Shown piece by piece: positions 44,076 through 55,883 of a stretch of DNA of 64,000 nt. The notes below the pieces were generated by a model, which was not told where the DNA came from, searched no databases, and saw only the letters and a list, made by a program, of their open reading frames with translations. This DNA is from Fistulifera solaris. Taxonomy: Eukaryota > Bacillariophyta > Bacillariophyceae > Naviculales > Stauroneidaceae. The translations under genes and the position numbers were made by a program. The stretch is from the NCBI GenBank assembly GCA_030295235.1, contig AP026142.1, positions 1 through 64,000 of the forward strand, given 5' to 3'. The number at the start of each line of letters is the position of its first letter. Position 1 is the stretch's first letter.

Positions 44076-44990
44076 ATGAAGTTCGTATCCGCAAGTCTTT
44101 TCCTTTCCTTGATGGGCGCGGCGTCTGCCTTGGAAGAGCCTTCTTCGATCCTCGAATCAAAGCAAAGTGAGCGTCACTTAAAGAAGCTCTTAGAACTCGA
44201 TGAAGGTTTCGCCAAGCTGCAACAAGACACTGAACGAGACCTCCAGATCGGAAGTGGCCTCTTCTGTGAAAAGCAGTTGGATGCCTGCCGCACCTACACT
44301 GGAGGAAATTCCGTCGAACTTTGGTCGACCTACTTGGCCCCCATGCAAAACGGTACTCTTCCGTTCGGCCTCGGTCCTCTCTTTACCGTCATTGAGCTCT
44401 TCGCCAACATTGGACTTGTCATTGGAGAAACCTTGGGACTTGTCACCTTGACCAACGTTTTGACGGTTGTTGAAAATGTTTTGGGCGTACTTTCTGATCT
44501 TTTGTCCCGATTCAGGACGATGACCTTTGAAGCGGTCGTCACCGAGATGATTGAGTTGGAGCAGCAGACTAGTGAAGTCTTCGTGGAAAGTGAGGCCATG
44601 TGGGATCAATTCGCGACTTTGCAAGATCAAGTGCTTGCTATCTTGCAGGGAGCAGTTAATCAGGCACAGGCACGAGGAAGCATGGCTGTCTCCTCCGCGT
44701 ACGATGTGATTGCATCTTTGTTGAACTTCTACGCTGAGTTGTACCGCTCCGTTGTTGCTGTCGGCTTGGGACCTACCAGTCAAGCTGTTGTTGACTGCCA
44801 GTCGGACCGTGTGTCTTGCTCGATTGACCGCTTGGCCATTGATGTTATTCCGGCTTTGACGTCTTTGGTCGTTTACTTGGGTGCTGAGGCCAACGCCACC
44901 GCCACAAACGCCACCTTACCCATCGTCTCCAACGCCACCGCGCCGGTTGCTGCCAACAGCACCGCGCCGAACGCAACGGTTACTCCTTAA
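44076..44990 (+). CDS. Secreted protein, tandem paralogue A
   Basis: 304 residues, intronless. Signal peptide MKFVSASLFLSLMGAASA, then a helical body with heptad-like leucines (LLELDEGFAKLQQDTERDL, VLTVVENVLGVLSDLLSRFR). Two Cys pairs are near-conserved with the neighbour (FCEKQLDAC, VDCQSDRVSC). The Thr/Asn-rich tail has about eight N-glycosylation sites (NATATNATLP, SNATAP, NSTAPNATVT). The body resembles an apolipophorin/perilipin-like helical bundle only in composition, and no family is recognised. A close paralogue follows at 45448. Confidence 0.75.
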   Translation: MKFVSASLFLSLMGAASALEEPSSILESKQSERHLKKLLELDEGFAKLQQDTERDLQIGSGLFCEKQLDACRTYTGGNSVELWSTYLAPMQNGTLPFGLGPLFTVIELFANIGLVIGETLGLVTLTNVLTVVENVLGVLSDLLSRFRTMTFEAVVTEMIELEQQTSEVFVESEAMWDQFATLQDQVLAILQGAVNQAQARGSMAVSSAYDVIASLLNFYAELYRSVVAVGLGPTSQAVVDCQSDRVSCSIDRLAIDVIPALTSLVVYLGAEANATATNATLPIVSNATAPVAANSTAPNATVTP

Positions 44991-45447
44991 TTTCTTCATC
45001 GTCTGTAGAAAGTAATGAGTTAGTATTCATACATAATCGGAAAACTTGATCAGTTACTTAAACTTACCTTCCCCTATCAAGCGTCGGAAAAATTAGATAA
45101 AACCATGGTGTGCTTAGGGCGTCGATCTAAAGATTAGAACGAACGAATAAAAAGTATTGGCCGTTCGACTATTGCCGGGACTGATTGAATTTTAGTCATC
45201 CGAAAAAGTCTCGTACACTTTCTTAATTAGTAAAACTGTTTTGTTTTTTGCATAGGGCGTTCAATCTAAATACATCAAACTATGAGGCACATGTTAACGG
45301 TCCGTTTGGTTACTACAATGAGAACAGCCAAAACCTTGTTGGCCTTTGGCCTTTCATGTCCGATCACGCATGTCGCCAAAGTGAAGCTTCTCACATTTTT
45401 TTTGTGATCGCACAAAAACAAAAAACAATTCTTTTTTCTTCGTCACC
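44991..45447. other. Intergenic region between tandem paralogues
   Basis: About 460 bases; AT-rich; should hold the polyadenylation region of the first and the promoter of the second gene. No gene is recognised. Confidence 0.5.
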
Positions 45448-46434
45448 ATGAAAACTGCCTCAGCTTCCATTCTCTTGTCTTTATCGGCAGTGTCGTATGC
45501 TTTGGAGCACCCTGTCGCGCATGCCCAGCTTGAACCGGCGCAACTCGACCATCTTCATGATCTTTACAACAGTTTTCAAGAATTGCAGGAGGATGTGCAA
45601 AGTAGTCACCACCGCGATTTGGCGTTGGGAGACGGTGCCTTGGCGTTAGGAGATGCTTTGTTGTGCCGTTTTCAGCTGGCTTCTTGTCAAACTCTCACCG
45701 CCGCGGCGAACGTCGAAGCCTGGGCCGATAGCTTGCAACCGATGCAGAACTCGACGACGATGGGTCCTTTGCTGACCATTTTGAATCTTGCGACCGATGT
45801 GGCCGAGTCGTTGGCGGAATTGGCGGGTCTGGGTACTATGACTATGGTACTGAACTCGGCCGATTCAGTGCTGAAAATCTTGTCGGAACTGTTGGGCAAT
45901 TTGCGTAATTTTCGTGGCTCTTCGTTCGATACCTTGTCGGCGATGGAGTCAATTGACGTGGTTGTTCATGAAACTGGTATAGCATTCCAATCTTTGGGTA
46001 TGGTTTGGGCCAATTTTTGGGCTTCGGTGACGGTCGCTTGGACTGAGGCTAAAGGTATTGTGACGGAAGCGTATGCCATTTCCGAGAGCATGTTCATCAC
46101 CATGTATCGTGATGTCATCAAAGCATCAGCCAACTTCTTGATGGCATTCTGGACGACAACGATTGAATTTGTGACCACCGCAGGTTCTCAGCAAAAGTTG
46201 GCCTGTGCGACGGGACGCATTGAATGTTCGTACGAGATGTGGTCGTACGAAATGTTCCCCAGTTTGGCGACGCTCTCTTTGATCGGAGGTAATCAACCGG
46301 ATACCTCCATCAAGCCGAATGCTACAAAACCAGAGCCCGTGTCGAATGTCACTGGTGCGGCGAATGCAACTCTACCAGTGGTAAATGCCACCGAGTCGGA
46401 AACGTTGACGAATGCAACACAGCCGGAAGCGTAA
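45448..46434 (+). CDS. Secreted protein, tandem paralogue B
   Basis: 328 residues, intronless. Signal peptide MKTASASILLSLSAVSYALE. The layout is the same as paralogue A: helical start (LHDLYNSFQELQEDV), LCRFQLASCQT in place of FCEKQLDACRT, WADSLQPMQNSTTMGPLLTI in place of WSTYLAPMQNGTLP...GPLFTV, then LACATGRIECS in place of VDCQSDRVSCS. It ends in an Asn-glycosylated tail (NATKPEPVSNVTGAANATLP). A short local repeat (LALGDGALALGDALL) is specific to this copy. Identity to A is moderate, so the duplication is not recent. Confidence 0.75.
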   Translation: MKTASASILLSLSAVSYALEHPVAHAQLEPAQLDHLHDLYNSFQELQEDVQSSHHRDLALGDGALALGDALLCRFQLASCQTLTAAANVEAWADSLQPMQNSTTMGPLLTILNLATDVAESLAELAGLGTMTMVLNSADSVLKILSELLGNLRNFRGSSFDTLSAMESIDVVVHETGIAFQSLGMVWANFWASVTVAWTEAKGIVTEAYAISESMFITMYRDVIKASANFLMAFWTTTIEFVTTAGSQQKLACATGRIECSYEMWSYEMFPSLATLSLIGGNQPDTSIKPNATKPEPVSNVTGAANATLPVVNATESETLTNATQPEA

Positions 46435-47050
46435 TCGAATGTACCGAAGTGTTATTTAAATACATATGTTATTATCTCAGTACTTTGCGTTTGCAATAGA
46501 TCTGCGAGCTATCGCTTTCGAATTATGTCGTTGTTTTCTCTATTTTTCTAGGAGGTCCGTGACTGAAACACACCCACGAACCGATTTCCCCACCGAATCG
46601 CTTTCAGCGAAGGCGCGGTCGGTTACTTACTATCAGAAATTTCTGTTGGGGAGTGTCGCGCGTGCGTGACGTCAAGCATCGCTTAGGACACATCAATCGG
46701 TATCATTTAAGCACCTTTGATCTCCTTATCGACAACGTCCGCCGTGGATCCGTATCGCAGCGGAAGGTACTTCCCAGAGTAGACACATACGTCAGGCGAA
46801 AGGCTTTCGCTGAAGTTGATCGTAAGTTGTATCGTTTCCAAACCGGCAGATTGACACTCGTCGTCCGCTAACAAACTCCGCCAAAGAATTCGAAACACTG
46901 CCTCCAGCGAGCATCACATTAAAAACAAGACGACGATGGAGAGACGACAAAGAGAGAAGAAGAATCGTAAATTAAAAACAAATTACAACAACACCATTCA
47001 AAGCTACACGTCTCAAACTATTTAATTATCGAAAACAAGCAACAATACAA
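46435..47050. other. Intergenic region
   Basis: About 620 bases with only short open frames. The right edge carries the promoter of the long gene at 47051. Nothing else is recognised. Confidence 0.5.
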
Positions 47051-50000
47051 ATGACTCTTCCGCGGAGAATAATACGATTGCTAATAATCGCTAGTCTCGT
47101 CGCTCCTTCGACGACGTTTACTGCTCCTTCTCCCCAAAGCCAACGAGCTTCGCATCGACTTTACGATACATCTTTGCCCGAAATGTGGTCGAGTATTGCC
47201 GCGACGGCTGTCAGTCCCAGTGAAACACTTCTCACAACCGTCTCGTTGGCTTCCGTATCGGCGCTCGTCGGGGCGGCGAATGCGGGTTTGGCGGCCCGCG
47301 AACGGCAACGACAGGCGGAAATGAAAGAGAAATTGCAATCGCAACAAGTTGATTTAGGGAAATTTCAAAAATCGGTAGAAAATTTGAATCGTCTGGCGCA
47401 GGTGAGTTCTGAATGGCGGCCGACTTTTGAAGGGTGATGTCTGGCGTGTGTGATTTGTTCTGACGTTTGAATTTCTTTACCGTTACGTTCGACCTATTTT
47501 CTCCAACAGGTACTTACAGCAACAGGGACATTGTCGGCCGCTTATGTACTGTTAAATGTGGTACCCTTGATCGATCAGTCGTCGAAAATACCCCCGGCTT
47601 CGACACAAGTCTTGGCGGAAAAACGAGCCGCCGTACGGAGTGCGAGCCAACCTGCATCAACGATCGCTGACCTCAAACTGCCCGTCAACCAAAAGTTTGA
47701 TGCTATTGTCAAAGACTCGATGAAATCATCACCCGACACCTGGATCAAAGAAAAGGAAGACAAAATGAATGCCTTACTAGAAAAGAAACGAGACCAGCTT
47801 TTGTCGGATTCGAACGAAGTGCCGTCGACGATGAAAACGCAGTCCGTTACAATTGCCGATGGGGCAGTGAAATCAATTTCAACAGCGGAAGCTCCCAAGG
47901 CGGAGGTGAAGAAAGAGGACTCGAAGAAAGAGGAGGGAGTCAAGGTTGAGGCTAAGAAAGACGAACCCAAGAAATCCGAAGTCGACGTCAAGAAGGAGGA
48001 TTCGAAAAGTAAAGAGATGAAGTCCGACGTCAAGAAGGAAGAACCGAAATCGGAAGTGAAAAAGAAGAGGTCAAAGTTGAAAGCAAAAGGACGAGACTAC
48101 CGTTAAGAAAGAGGAAGGAAAACCTGAAGTAAAGAAAGACGAAGTAAAAGCGGAAGGCAAGAAGGAGGAACCTAAACAAGACGAAGTGAAAGCTGAAGTC
48201 AAGAAGGACGAACCCAAAAAGACGAAGTAAAAGCGGAAGTCAAGAAGGAGGAACCCAAAAAAGACGAAGTAAAAGCGGAAGTCAAGAAGGAGGAACCCAA
48301 AAAAGACGAAGTAAAAGCGGAAGTCAAGAAGGAGGAACCCAAAAAAGACGAAGTGAAAAATGAGGGCAAGAAGGAGCCGAAGAACGACGAAGTAAAAGCA
48401 GAAGTCAAGAAAGAGGTACCCAAGAAAGATGAAGTTAAAGCGGAAGTCAAGAAAGAGGTACCCAAGAAAGATGAAGTTAAAGCGGAAGTCAAGAAAGAGG
48501 AAGTGAAAGCGGAAGCGAAAGTGGAGACCAAAAGAATGACCCCACAAAAGACTCGATTAAAGCTTCCGCTCCAACTGAGGACAAAATGATGGATCGTTTA
48601 ATGACAAAGATGGACGAGGTAAAGACCAAGGAGCCAGAAACATTCATATCATCGGAGAAGAAGATTGACGAGCCCGCCTTGAAAGAAACACAAGCTGAAA
48701 AGAAGGAAGAACTTGTTGCTACGAAAAGGAGGAAGCGAGCTTGGAAAAGAAAAGAGCAACCTGTCGCAGAAAAGAAAGCATCTTCTGAGGAGCAAAAGTT
48801 ATCTCTTTATCATCTCCTCCTTCTCAAACCGTGTCAGAGACTGTCAAAGCACCCGTTGCATCTGTCGAAGTGCGCAAACCAGCTGTTGAGGCAGCACCAG
48901 CTGATTCTATTGGTCCGATCTTTCAGAATGCCGCGAAAAGCATGGATGCGTTTTTCACCGGAATAGGTCGAACTACTTCTTCGATAACACGACAAGTCAC
49001 TAATTTGCTTCCCAGAGATGTCGCGAAAGAGTTTGAAAAAGTCAATGATAAAGAAGTTGGCTTGTTCACGTCTGTTGCGTTCCTTGCTACCACTGTTGGA
49101 GGATTTGTCATCGCAGCCACTCGCGATGATGAACCCGATTCAAAAAAGAAAAAAGAGAAGCCGATAAACGGAGAAAATCGCGCTTTACGCAACAACGGTA
49201 AGTCCCCATCTTTGTCTGATTTGGAAATCGCCGATTCGCAAGCTGGTATTCGGAAAGAAACAACAAACGCTGTAGCTGGGAGTATAAGGTCGGGCAAAGC
49301 GGATATAAAAAGCATTTCTAAAGATCGTCCTGGTGGTTCTTGGTCAACCGTAAAATCCCAGCCAATCGATTCTCGATGGATGTCCGTTGCACCAAAGGAA
49401 ATGCAGCCGGATTATTCGTCTCAAAGAAAGCTCGCCGATTATCTTGCTGGTTCAGCCGACGATACCATTGGTGGTCCTAAGAATTCCACCTCCGAATCAA
49501 CTAAGAACCGAAACAACTATCAGAACAAGCCTTCCGACTTATCTGCGTCAAGTGGAACACCACAAGCAAAACCTGCAAATACGCGGTGGGCGTCTGTCGC
49601 GCCCAAGGAACGGCAGCCAAATTACTCATCTCAAACTGGGCGAAATTCAAGTAGAGAAGCCTTTTCTGCAGCAAGGCGAGGCAAGCCGAAGGATGATTCC
49701 TTTAAGAAAATCACATCACAGCCCCCCTTTCCTGAGATCGAGGCGTTTGATAAAAAGCCAGTGGAGGGCGCATCATCTTCTTGGGTGCGCATTTTTCGAG
49801 ATGCCGCAGCAATGAGAAATGGTCCTATGAACAAATATTCAGCTTCGACAGGTGTGACGGAGCATCTGAGTCGACAATCAGTTTCGGAGGCCACGACGTC
49901 GCTTGATCAACGTATTTCACCCGGTGGAGATCAGTTTCGACAGAGCAACACGTCGTCTGTTTCCAAGCAGTAAAACGCCAAAAGTGATAAGCCAAGGTCC

Positions 50001-52686
50001 GTATCCGAGTGCCACGAATTCAGTTATTTCGCTTTATTGGCAAGCGGAGACTCCTGAGAGGCATGGTGGTTCTGGGGGATCAGAAGTAAGGCAGACTGCG
50101 CAGCAGCCATCCGATGTGGACGGTCGCTCTTCTAGATCACAAGTGCCCCAAACCATTGAGCAGAAGTTGCGTGAAACAGTTAGTGATAATTCTCGTGGAT
50201 CCGAAAGGATTCAGATTAAGCAAGAGTCTCCCGTGATGAATATGAATGGTCGCTCTGGTAATACAGGTGTGCTTAAGGCAACTGAAGAAACGGTCCGTAA
50301 GACAGACAGTGGTGATTTTGGAGCACAATTGAGTCAGACAATCCAAGAGATTACTGATCAAAATCTTAAGACTGAAGGCAGGCCAAATGAATCCCGAACG
50401 AGTCAGACTATGCAGGAGTCTCCTGGAATGAATATTCGTTCTGCTACTTCTAAAGTACCTCAACCTGCTGAGCAAGAGCTTGGAAAGGCAAATGGAGATG
50501 GTATTTTTCAAGCATTGGAGGCTAGACAAGAGTCTCCAGAAGTAGATGGTACTTCTGTCGGTTTCGAAATACCTCTGATAGACAATACTTCGCCGGAAAG
50601 AACCGATGGTGTTGCGGGCTCGCCTCAAATTGGGCAAGAGACGTTTCGACCCTCAGCTGCTCCACGACCCGTTGATGCTATTTTGCTGCCTACGAGTGTC
50701 AATATTGGTCGACGAGTGCCAGACAAAAACCCAAAATGGACTGAAGGAGAGGTGGAATACTCATCAACCAATGCTGAAAAGTCAAAAGCAGAGTCTCCTC
50801 AGCCTCTGGCGAGCGACAGTCAGATCAGGCCCTCAAGCCCCTGGCCGTATGTATCTGGTGAAACGTTTACAGCACCTCCGAACTTTGGATCCTATGTCGA
50901 CATGGTCGCTGCAGTCGCTCTAGCTGACTTTTCAAGAAAGGAGAAGTACAACTCTAGCGAAATGCTTGACGTAATCGATTCCGATGATGAATTTTCCTCC
51001 CCGAACTCCAGCTTTCAATAATGCGATGCAAATGAGGGCAATCAGTAACTTACACAGTCATCTTTTCTACTGCAGGTATCAATGGTGACACAAGATCCGT
51101 AACCGAGATCAGCGACAGATTTGGCCAGAAGAATGCAATGGAATCTTCCTCTCGTCTACCGCCTACAGATACGGAAAAGAGAAATGGTTTTGGTTCTTAT
51201 TTAGATCAGATCTCACGCGGTGACAGCCAATCTGTAAATGGCGCTCGTGCCAGCGGATCGATGAGGGATCAGAACAGCCCGTCGGCTTGGAATGCTACTG
51301 GTTTGAGTGATCCTGATTCATGGGACCCCAGAGATTTCGATCCTCTAACTCAGTCATTGAGTGGAAGATCAGTGCCTCAATCACGTGATGAACAGCGACA
51401 ATCGTTACCACGTGCTACTCCACCTGTTGGTGTTTCACAACCTCGTCCAAACTCGCGGACTGCAACGCCGATCAATCAATCACAGTCAACCAGTCAAAAT
51501 CGACCATCTACACTGCAAAGAGTACCTTCAAACAATATACAAAGGCCCCCGGATAGAAATGGCGCTAATCAAGCTGCTCCGCGAGCTACCCAGTCTGAGC
51601 GGAAGCCAACTTGGACTCCAACGTCGAATAGTGCGCCTTACACAAACCCGTCAACCCTTATGCCAACCGATGTGACACAGCTCTCACAACCACCGCTTCA
51701 AGGAGAACCGGTGCAAAGAACCCAAGAGAGAAACCGACCGGAAAGACCGCCACCTCCACAAGCCGAAAAGAGAGCACCTTGGACGCCACCTTCCAACAAC
51801 GCGCCATACACCAACCCCTCCACGTTAATGCCTACCGACGTGACTCCTGTAGACGGTGACTCGTATCTCGGCTCATTGTCGTCCAGCTCGACCAGCACGC
51901 GACCTAGAGGCTCATATAATCCGTTCGGCAGACCAGTTGCCTCGAGTACTGGCAGCCCTCCTACCGGGCCTTCTGAGAATGCAGCGAGACCGCGAACAAT
52001 CACCGCCGGTCCGACAGGAACATCCAACGATCAAGCAAGTCCCGTTGGTGCTGCTAGGAATTCAAACGTGCCTAGTCCGCCCCCGGACACGCGTTCTCCA
52101 CCGGAACCTGTTGGAAAAAGACCGCCTGAAAGATCTGCAAGAGGAAGTGATCAAACGGATCGTGCGCCAATACGTAATTCCGAACCCTCGTCTGCTCCTA
52201 CAGTTTTCAGCCGTTCTGCTGAACCTACCAGGGAAGAATCATTTCCACAAAGAACTATGGTAACACCACAACCTACTCGTCGACCGCAGTCCCCTCTCGT
52301 TCCCGCTGATTTAATTCGTCCTGTTGAACCGGACATCACATCGGTCACTAGGACGAGCTCTAGGCGATCTGACACGAATGAATCCAGAACCCAGCCTAGC
52401 GCAGCTCCACGAAACGGCTTTTTTTCCGCAACGATCCCCACAAGCCTCTACCAGAGACCGCAATGGAGCAAACGCAAATAACGCGGCGTCCAGCGGCCAA
52501 ACGACTGGTGAATCTCCATCAGGAACTAGCGAGACCCGTAGGGTTGACTCGTCGGTTGGACCGGACCAGCCACGACCAAACAGAACACCGTGGATATCTT
52601 CGGGCAGTTCCAATGAGCAGTCAGATTATAATCCGAGAAGTTTTGATCCAAGAACGCAAAGCTTTCGCGAGACTTCGCGACAATAA
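47051..52686 (+). CDS. Long disordered protein, probably plastid- or ER-routed, with K/E repeats and recurrent Trp motifs; many single-base breaks
   Basis: Exon 1 (47051-47401) has a signal peptide and TTFTAP, close to the diatom plastid motif. It has a hydrophobic segment (TVSLASVSALVGAANAGLAA), and exon 2 starts at 47510. A second hydrophobic stretch (GTLSAAYVLLNVVPLI) and a third (LFTSVAFLATTVGGFVIAAT, near 49070) suggest membrane contact. Between them lies a Lys/Glu repeat (unit KKEEPKKDEVKAEV, about 8-10 copies, 47900-48510). The rest is Ser/Pro/Gln-rich and disordered, with repeated W motifs: RWMSVAPKEMQPDYSS, RWASVAPKERQPNYSS, TWTPTSNSAPYTNPSTL, PWTPPSNNAPYTNPSTL, PWISSGSSNEQSDYNPRSF. 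About nine one-base slips, mostly in A or T runs, break the frame, but the same repeat character continues in the next frame each time. I treat it as one gene of about 1840 residues. Splitting into two genes is possible. Confidence 0.55.
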
Positions 52687-52836
52687 AAAAGTTCTGACAT
52701 TACGAAGAAACTGATTGTGAATGATGGTCTACAACAGAGTGGTGAAAAAACGAGGGCAAAATCATATACCATTCGCCAAATAATTTTGTACATTACATAG
52801 ATCAACATTAATTGCTATTAGAACATGAATAACAAA

Positions 52837-55800
52837 CTATGAAGTGGCTGGGCGGTACCTTTCTTGTAGCAAACTTCCTGTTTTGGCGTAGTTAACGCTG
52901 CTTTCATCGTATTGATTCAAAGCTGGTTTCTTCTCACCTCTCCGGAAGAGACCGACCGCCACTCCAAAGAAGTCGTTTGGTTTTGCGCCACTTGGGTTCG
53001 ATCGATCGTATTTACAGTCACCTGCATTCGCGAAGGAAGTTAAATCTTTGATGACGAGGTCGGGATTGAATCCGGAAAAACGAGATTTTGTATGTTCCAA
53101 CTCATACTTTGCACGTGCCTCGCCGTGACTTAGTGGAGTACCCTGCGATTCGGGTGCGCTATCATAACCATTAGTGGACATGAACTCAGAAGAAAGGCTG
53201 TGGCGCAAAGTGAGGTTCCGCGGTTCCGATAGCCGTTCTGTGAGAGGTTCAAAGGGTTTCGTTCCCATTAATGCCTTAGCGGAATTTTGATGTTCTCTAT
53301 CATTCTCATCGTCGCCTTCCAGAATCGAAACATGTTGCATTGACATGGCACGTCTAACTCGAGAAACGGATAAGTTGTTCCCATTATTTTCGAAGAATTT
53401 GACATCATCTCCATATAGAATCGTCGCCGGAACATGTTGCATCGAAGCCACGCGCCGTCGACGACGGCGAGGAGACGGAAGAGCTTTGTTTGGTAACGCC
53501 ACACTCACACCATCTCCTCTGTTCGCTTTCGAATTGCTAGTACGTGGCGATCCGCCACTCGAAGATGCTTCGATTTGTCGCTCTCCTTTCTTTGAGAACG
53601 GAACATGCCCAATAGAGCTTGCTCTCTGTTTTCTCCCTGAACGGGGAGGTTCGACGACCTTTTTCTTCTTTTGCCATCTTCGAGGAATCTGTTGTCAAAA
53701 ATCGAATTGAACGGGAGCATCGAGACGGGCTCTGATTACGACTTGTGCCATGTGGAATACTGCTACGCTCACTAACCGTTTGCTCATTCAACTGTTCGTC
53801 GTCTTTACACCCCGACGGCATATGTTCTGCCTCTGTAGATATTGCTGTTCGATCGTGAATGACTGTAGACGATGTCATAATTGACACGTGATTCATTGAG
53901 GCTGATCTACATCTTCTTTTCCCCGGAGATGACCGGATGCGCCTCTTCACACTACCCGGGGAAGTCTCGGTAACATCGATTCTCTTGCTAGTCGACAAGG
54001 TCGGCTCAGATTCATGTGGGATGGTTTGTGTCTTTCGTGGATATTGGTCCCGTGCCGCTCCGCTCCTATTCATGCCCTCTCCGTAAACTTTTCGAGAAAC
54101 ACCCCGAAATGGCGATGCGTTGTCTTCCGGTTCGACACCCGATTCGGGAAAACTAATCATCGGAATTTGCATTAGTCCGTTTCGAGGTTGTTTCTTTCGA
54201 GGACTAGGCAAGCCATCAATAACTTGTTTGGGTGACAATGTTGTTTGCGAATTTGGCTTGTCAATTGCTGATGACAAAACATCCATGTGTTGCTCATTCG
54301 AAACCGGCTGAGAACTTGATCTCTTCGTGTCTGCTAGTCGCACCTTTCGTGGACTTGCCTGTTTCTTTTAATAAGTGGTTCGTTCATGGTCTTTGGCTGA
54401 GAAACGGACGCATCGAGTGAATTTGTGATTACCTTATTTTCAGCTTGTCGTATTCGTCGAGGACTAGGGATACTCCTTCGTTTTGGAATTCTGATATTTG
54501 GGGAATTCGCGTCGTCCTCTCTCGCTGGCATGGTTTCCTCCGGCCTACGGGAACTTTGCAGGTCCTGTGGATTAGTAGGTTCATGTTTCGTTTTGGTCGG
54601 TGATTTTTGTCGAAAAGCCCGACTGCGCTTTCTAGTTGAATCACCAGCCTTCTCTAGCGATGATAAAGATTGTTTGGAAGCCGAAGAAGGTGACGAAACC
54701 GGAAGAGGCGGCAACTGCAGAGACTTTTGAGAATGTGTTGGTGATGTCGGTGCGTTCGATATCACTCCGTCGGTGGGCGTAGAAGGACTCGCTTCGGGAA
54801 ACCGCGTCGAGCGACCACCCGTGGCAGCACGACCTGTGGGTTCCAATTTCTTTTGATTGATTAAAAAAGTGGCCAAAGGATGTGGATCTCGATCGGTTGG
54901 TGTGAGTGCCTGTGGGTCCGGTCTGTGCCGATTCGGCGGGGAACTAACAAATGGTAAAAGTGTCGACGTCGTGTTCGCTTGGGGCGAGTCGCTGGTTGTT
55001 TTGGCAGGAGGCTTTGGAGAAGACGAGCGGCGTTGGGGCATAATCAGTCCTTGTGTATTTTTTTTTGTTGATTGGCGTCTCGGGAGGATATTCAATCATC
55101 CGTCTCGGTTGTCGAGCATTCGATAAACTCGAATCCAAATAAGGCTCTCCACCCGCAACAGACGCCCGCCGTGGCTGTTTAAGTGTATATTTCTCTTGTG
55201 GGAAACTGTTGGTCGGTTCAGCCGCTGACAAGGAAGCTCGTCTCATCCGAAGAGCATCATTTGATGGATTAGGAAGCGATGAAAAGAAAGTTGTCATATC
55301 TTTTAACAGAGGCACTTCCGTCGTCTGAATATCAATCGGTTCAAGCGCTGTATCTAAAGTTATCGCCGAAACATCACTGCGAAGATGATTGCTGGTTCTT
55401 GTCGTAATCATGGTGCCGTCTTGCCGTTGAAAGCGATGTAGCAAGGAGCTATTATGTTCAACAATCTTGTTGCGAAGGAAAAATTGCATTAAATTCGGTA
55501 ACTCGTCATCTTTTTCACTTTCATTTTCATCATCAAGAGAAGGCAAGGTAGCCGCAGCACAACTGTGTTGCATCGGAGAATCGTCAGTCGACTCCATTCG
55601 TAACATTTTGTCGGAATCTTCTTTCCGTTGTCGCTGTTCTTCTCCGTCCGCTTGTCTCCTGGTTTGTTGCCGTGGTTTCGGTTCTATGAGTTCTTTAATT
55701 TCTTTACTCTTGGAAATCGTTGACGACAAAGACATGCTGTTTTGGTGTTGCTGTTGGTATGACTTCGAAAGCAATAATAGCCCAATAGCAGGTACAGGAG

Positions 55801-55883
55801 AGACAATCCGACGCATTCCACGATGTGGCGCGACTTTTTCCTCCTCCGCGCTTGTTTCTCGCACCTCAAAAACGTCGCATCAT
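52837..55883 (-). CDS. Long disordered protein with repeated RxxS[MI]xHV motif; several single-base breaks
   Basis: Read from an ATG at 55883 (a T5 run just inside needs one base fewer). A hydrophobic segment (VSPVPAIGLLLLS) near the start is followed by ~950 Ser/Arg/Pro-rich residues. Breaks lie in an A9 run (near 55060), near 54345, near 53690 and at the T5 run. Four copies of R-x-x-S-[MI]-x-H-V occur: RSASMNHVSI, RASSIGHVPF, RVASMQHVPA and RAMSMQHVSI, three of them near the C-terminal third. Two RRAS sites (RRASLSAAEP, RRASVAGGEP) sit earlier. All fit basophilic kinase sites (R-x-x-S). No domain is recognised. It converges with the gene ending at 52686, with 150 bases between them. Confidence 0.5.

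Noticed and set aside
51045-51075. Short intron between the two halves of the long disordered-protein gene
   Set aside because: GT and AG are present but only 31 bases apart, shorter than any other intron here; a one-base slip explains the frame change better.
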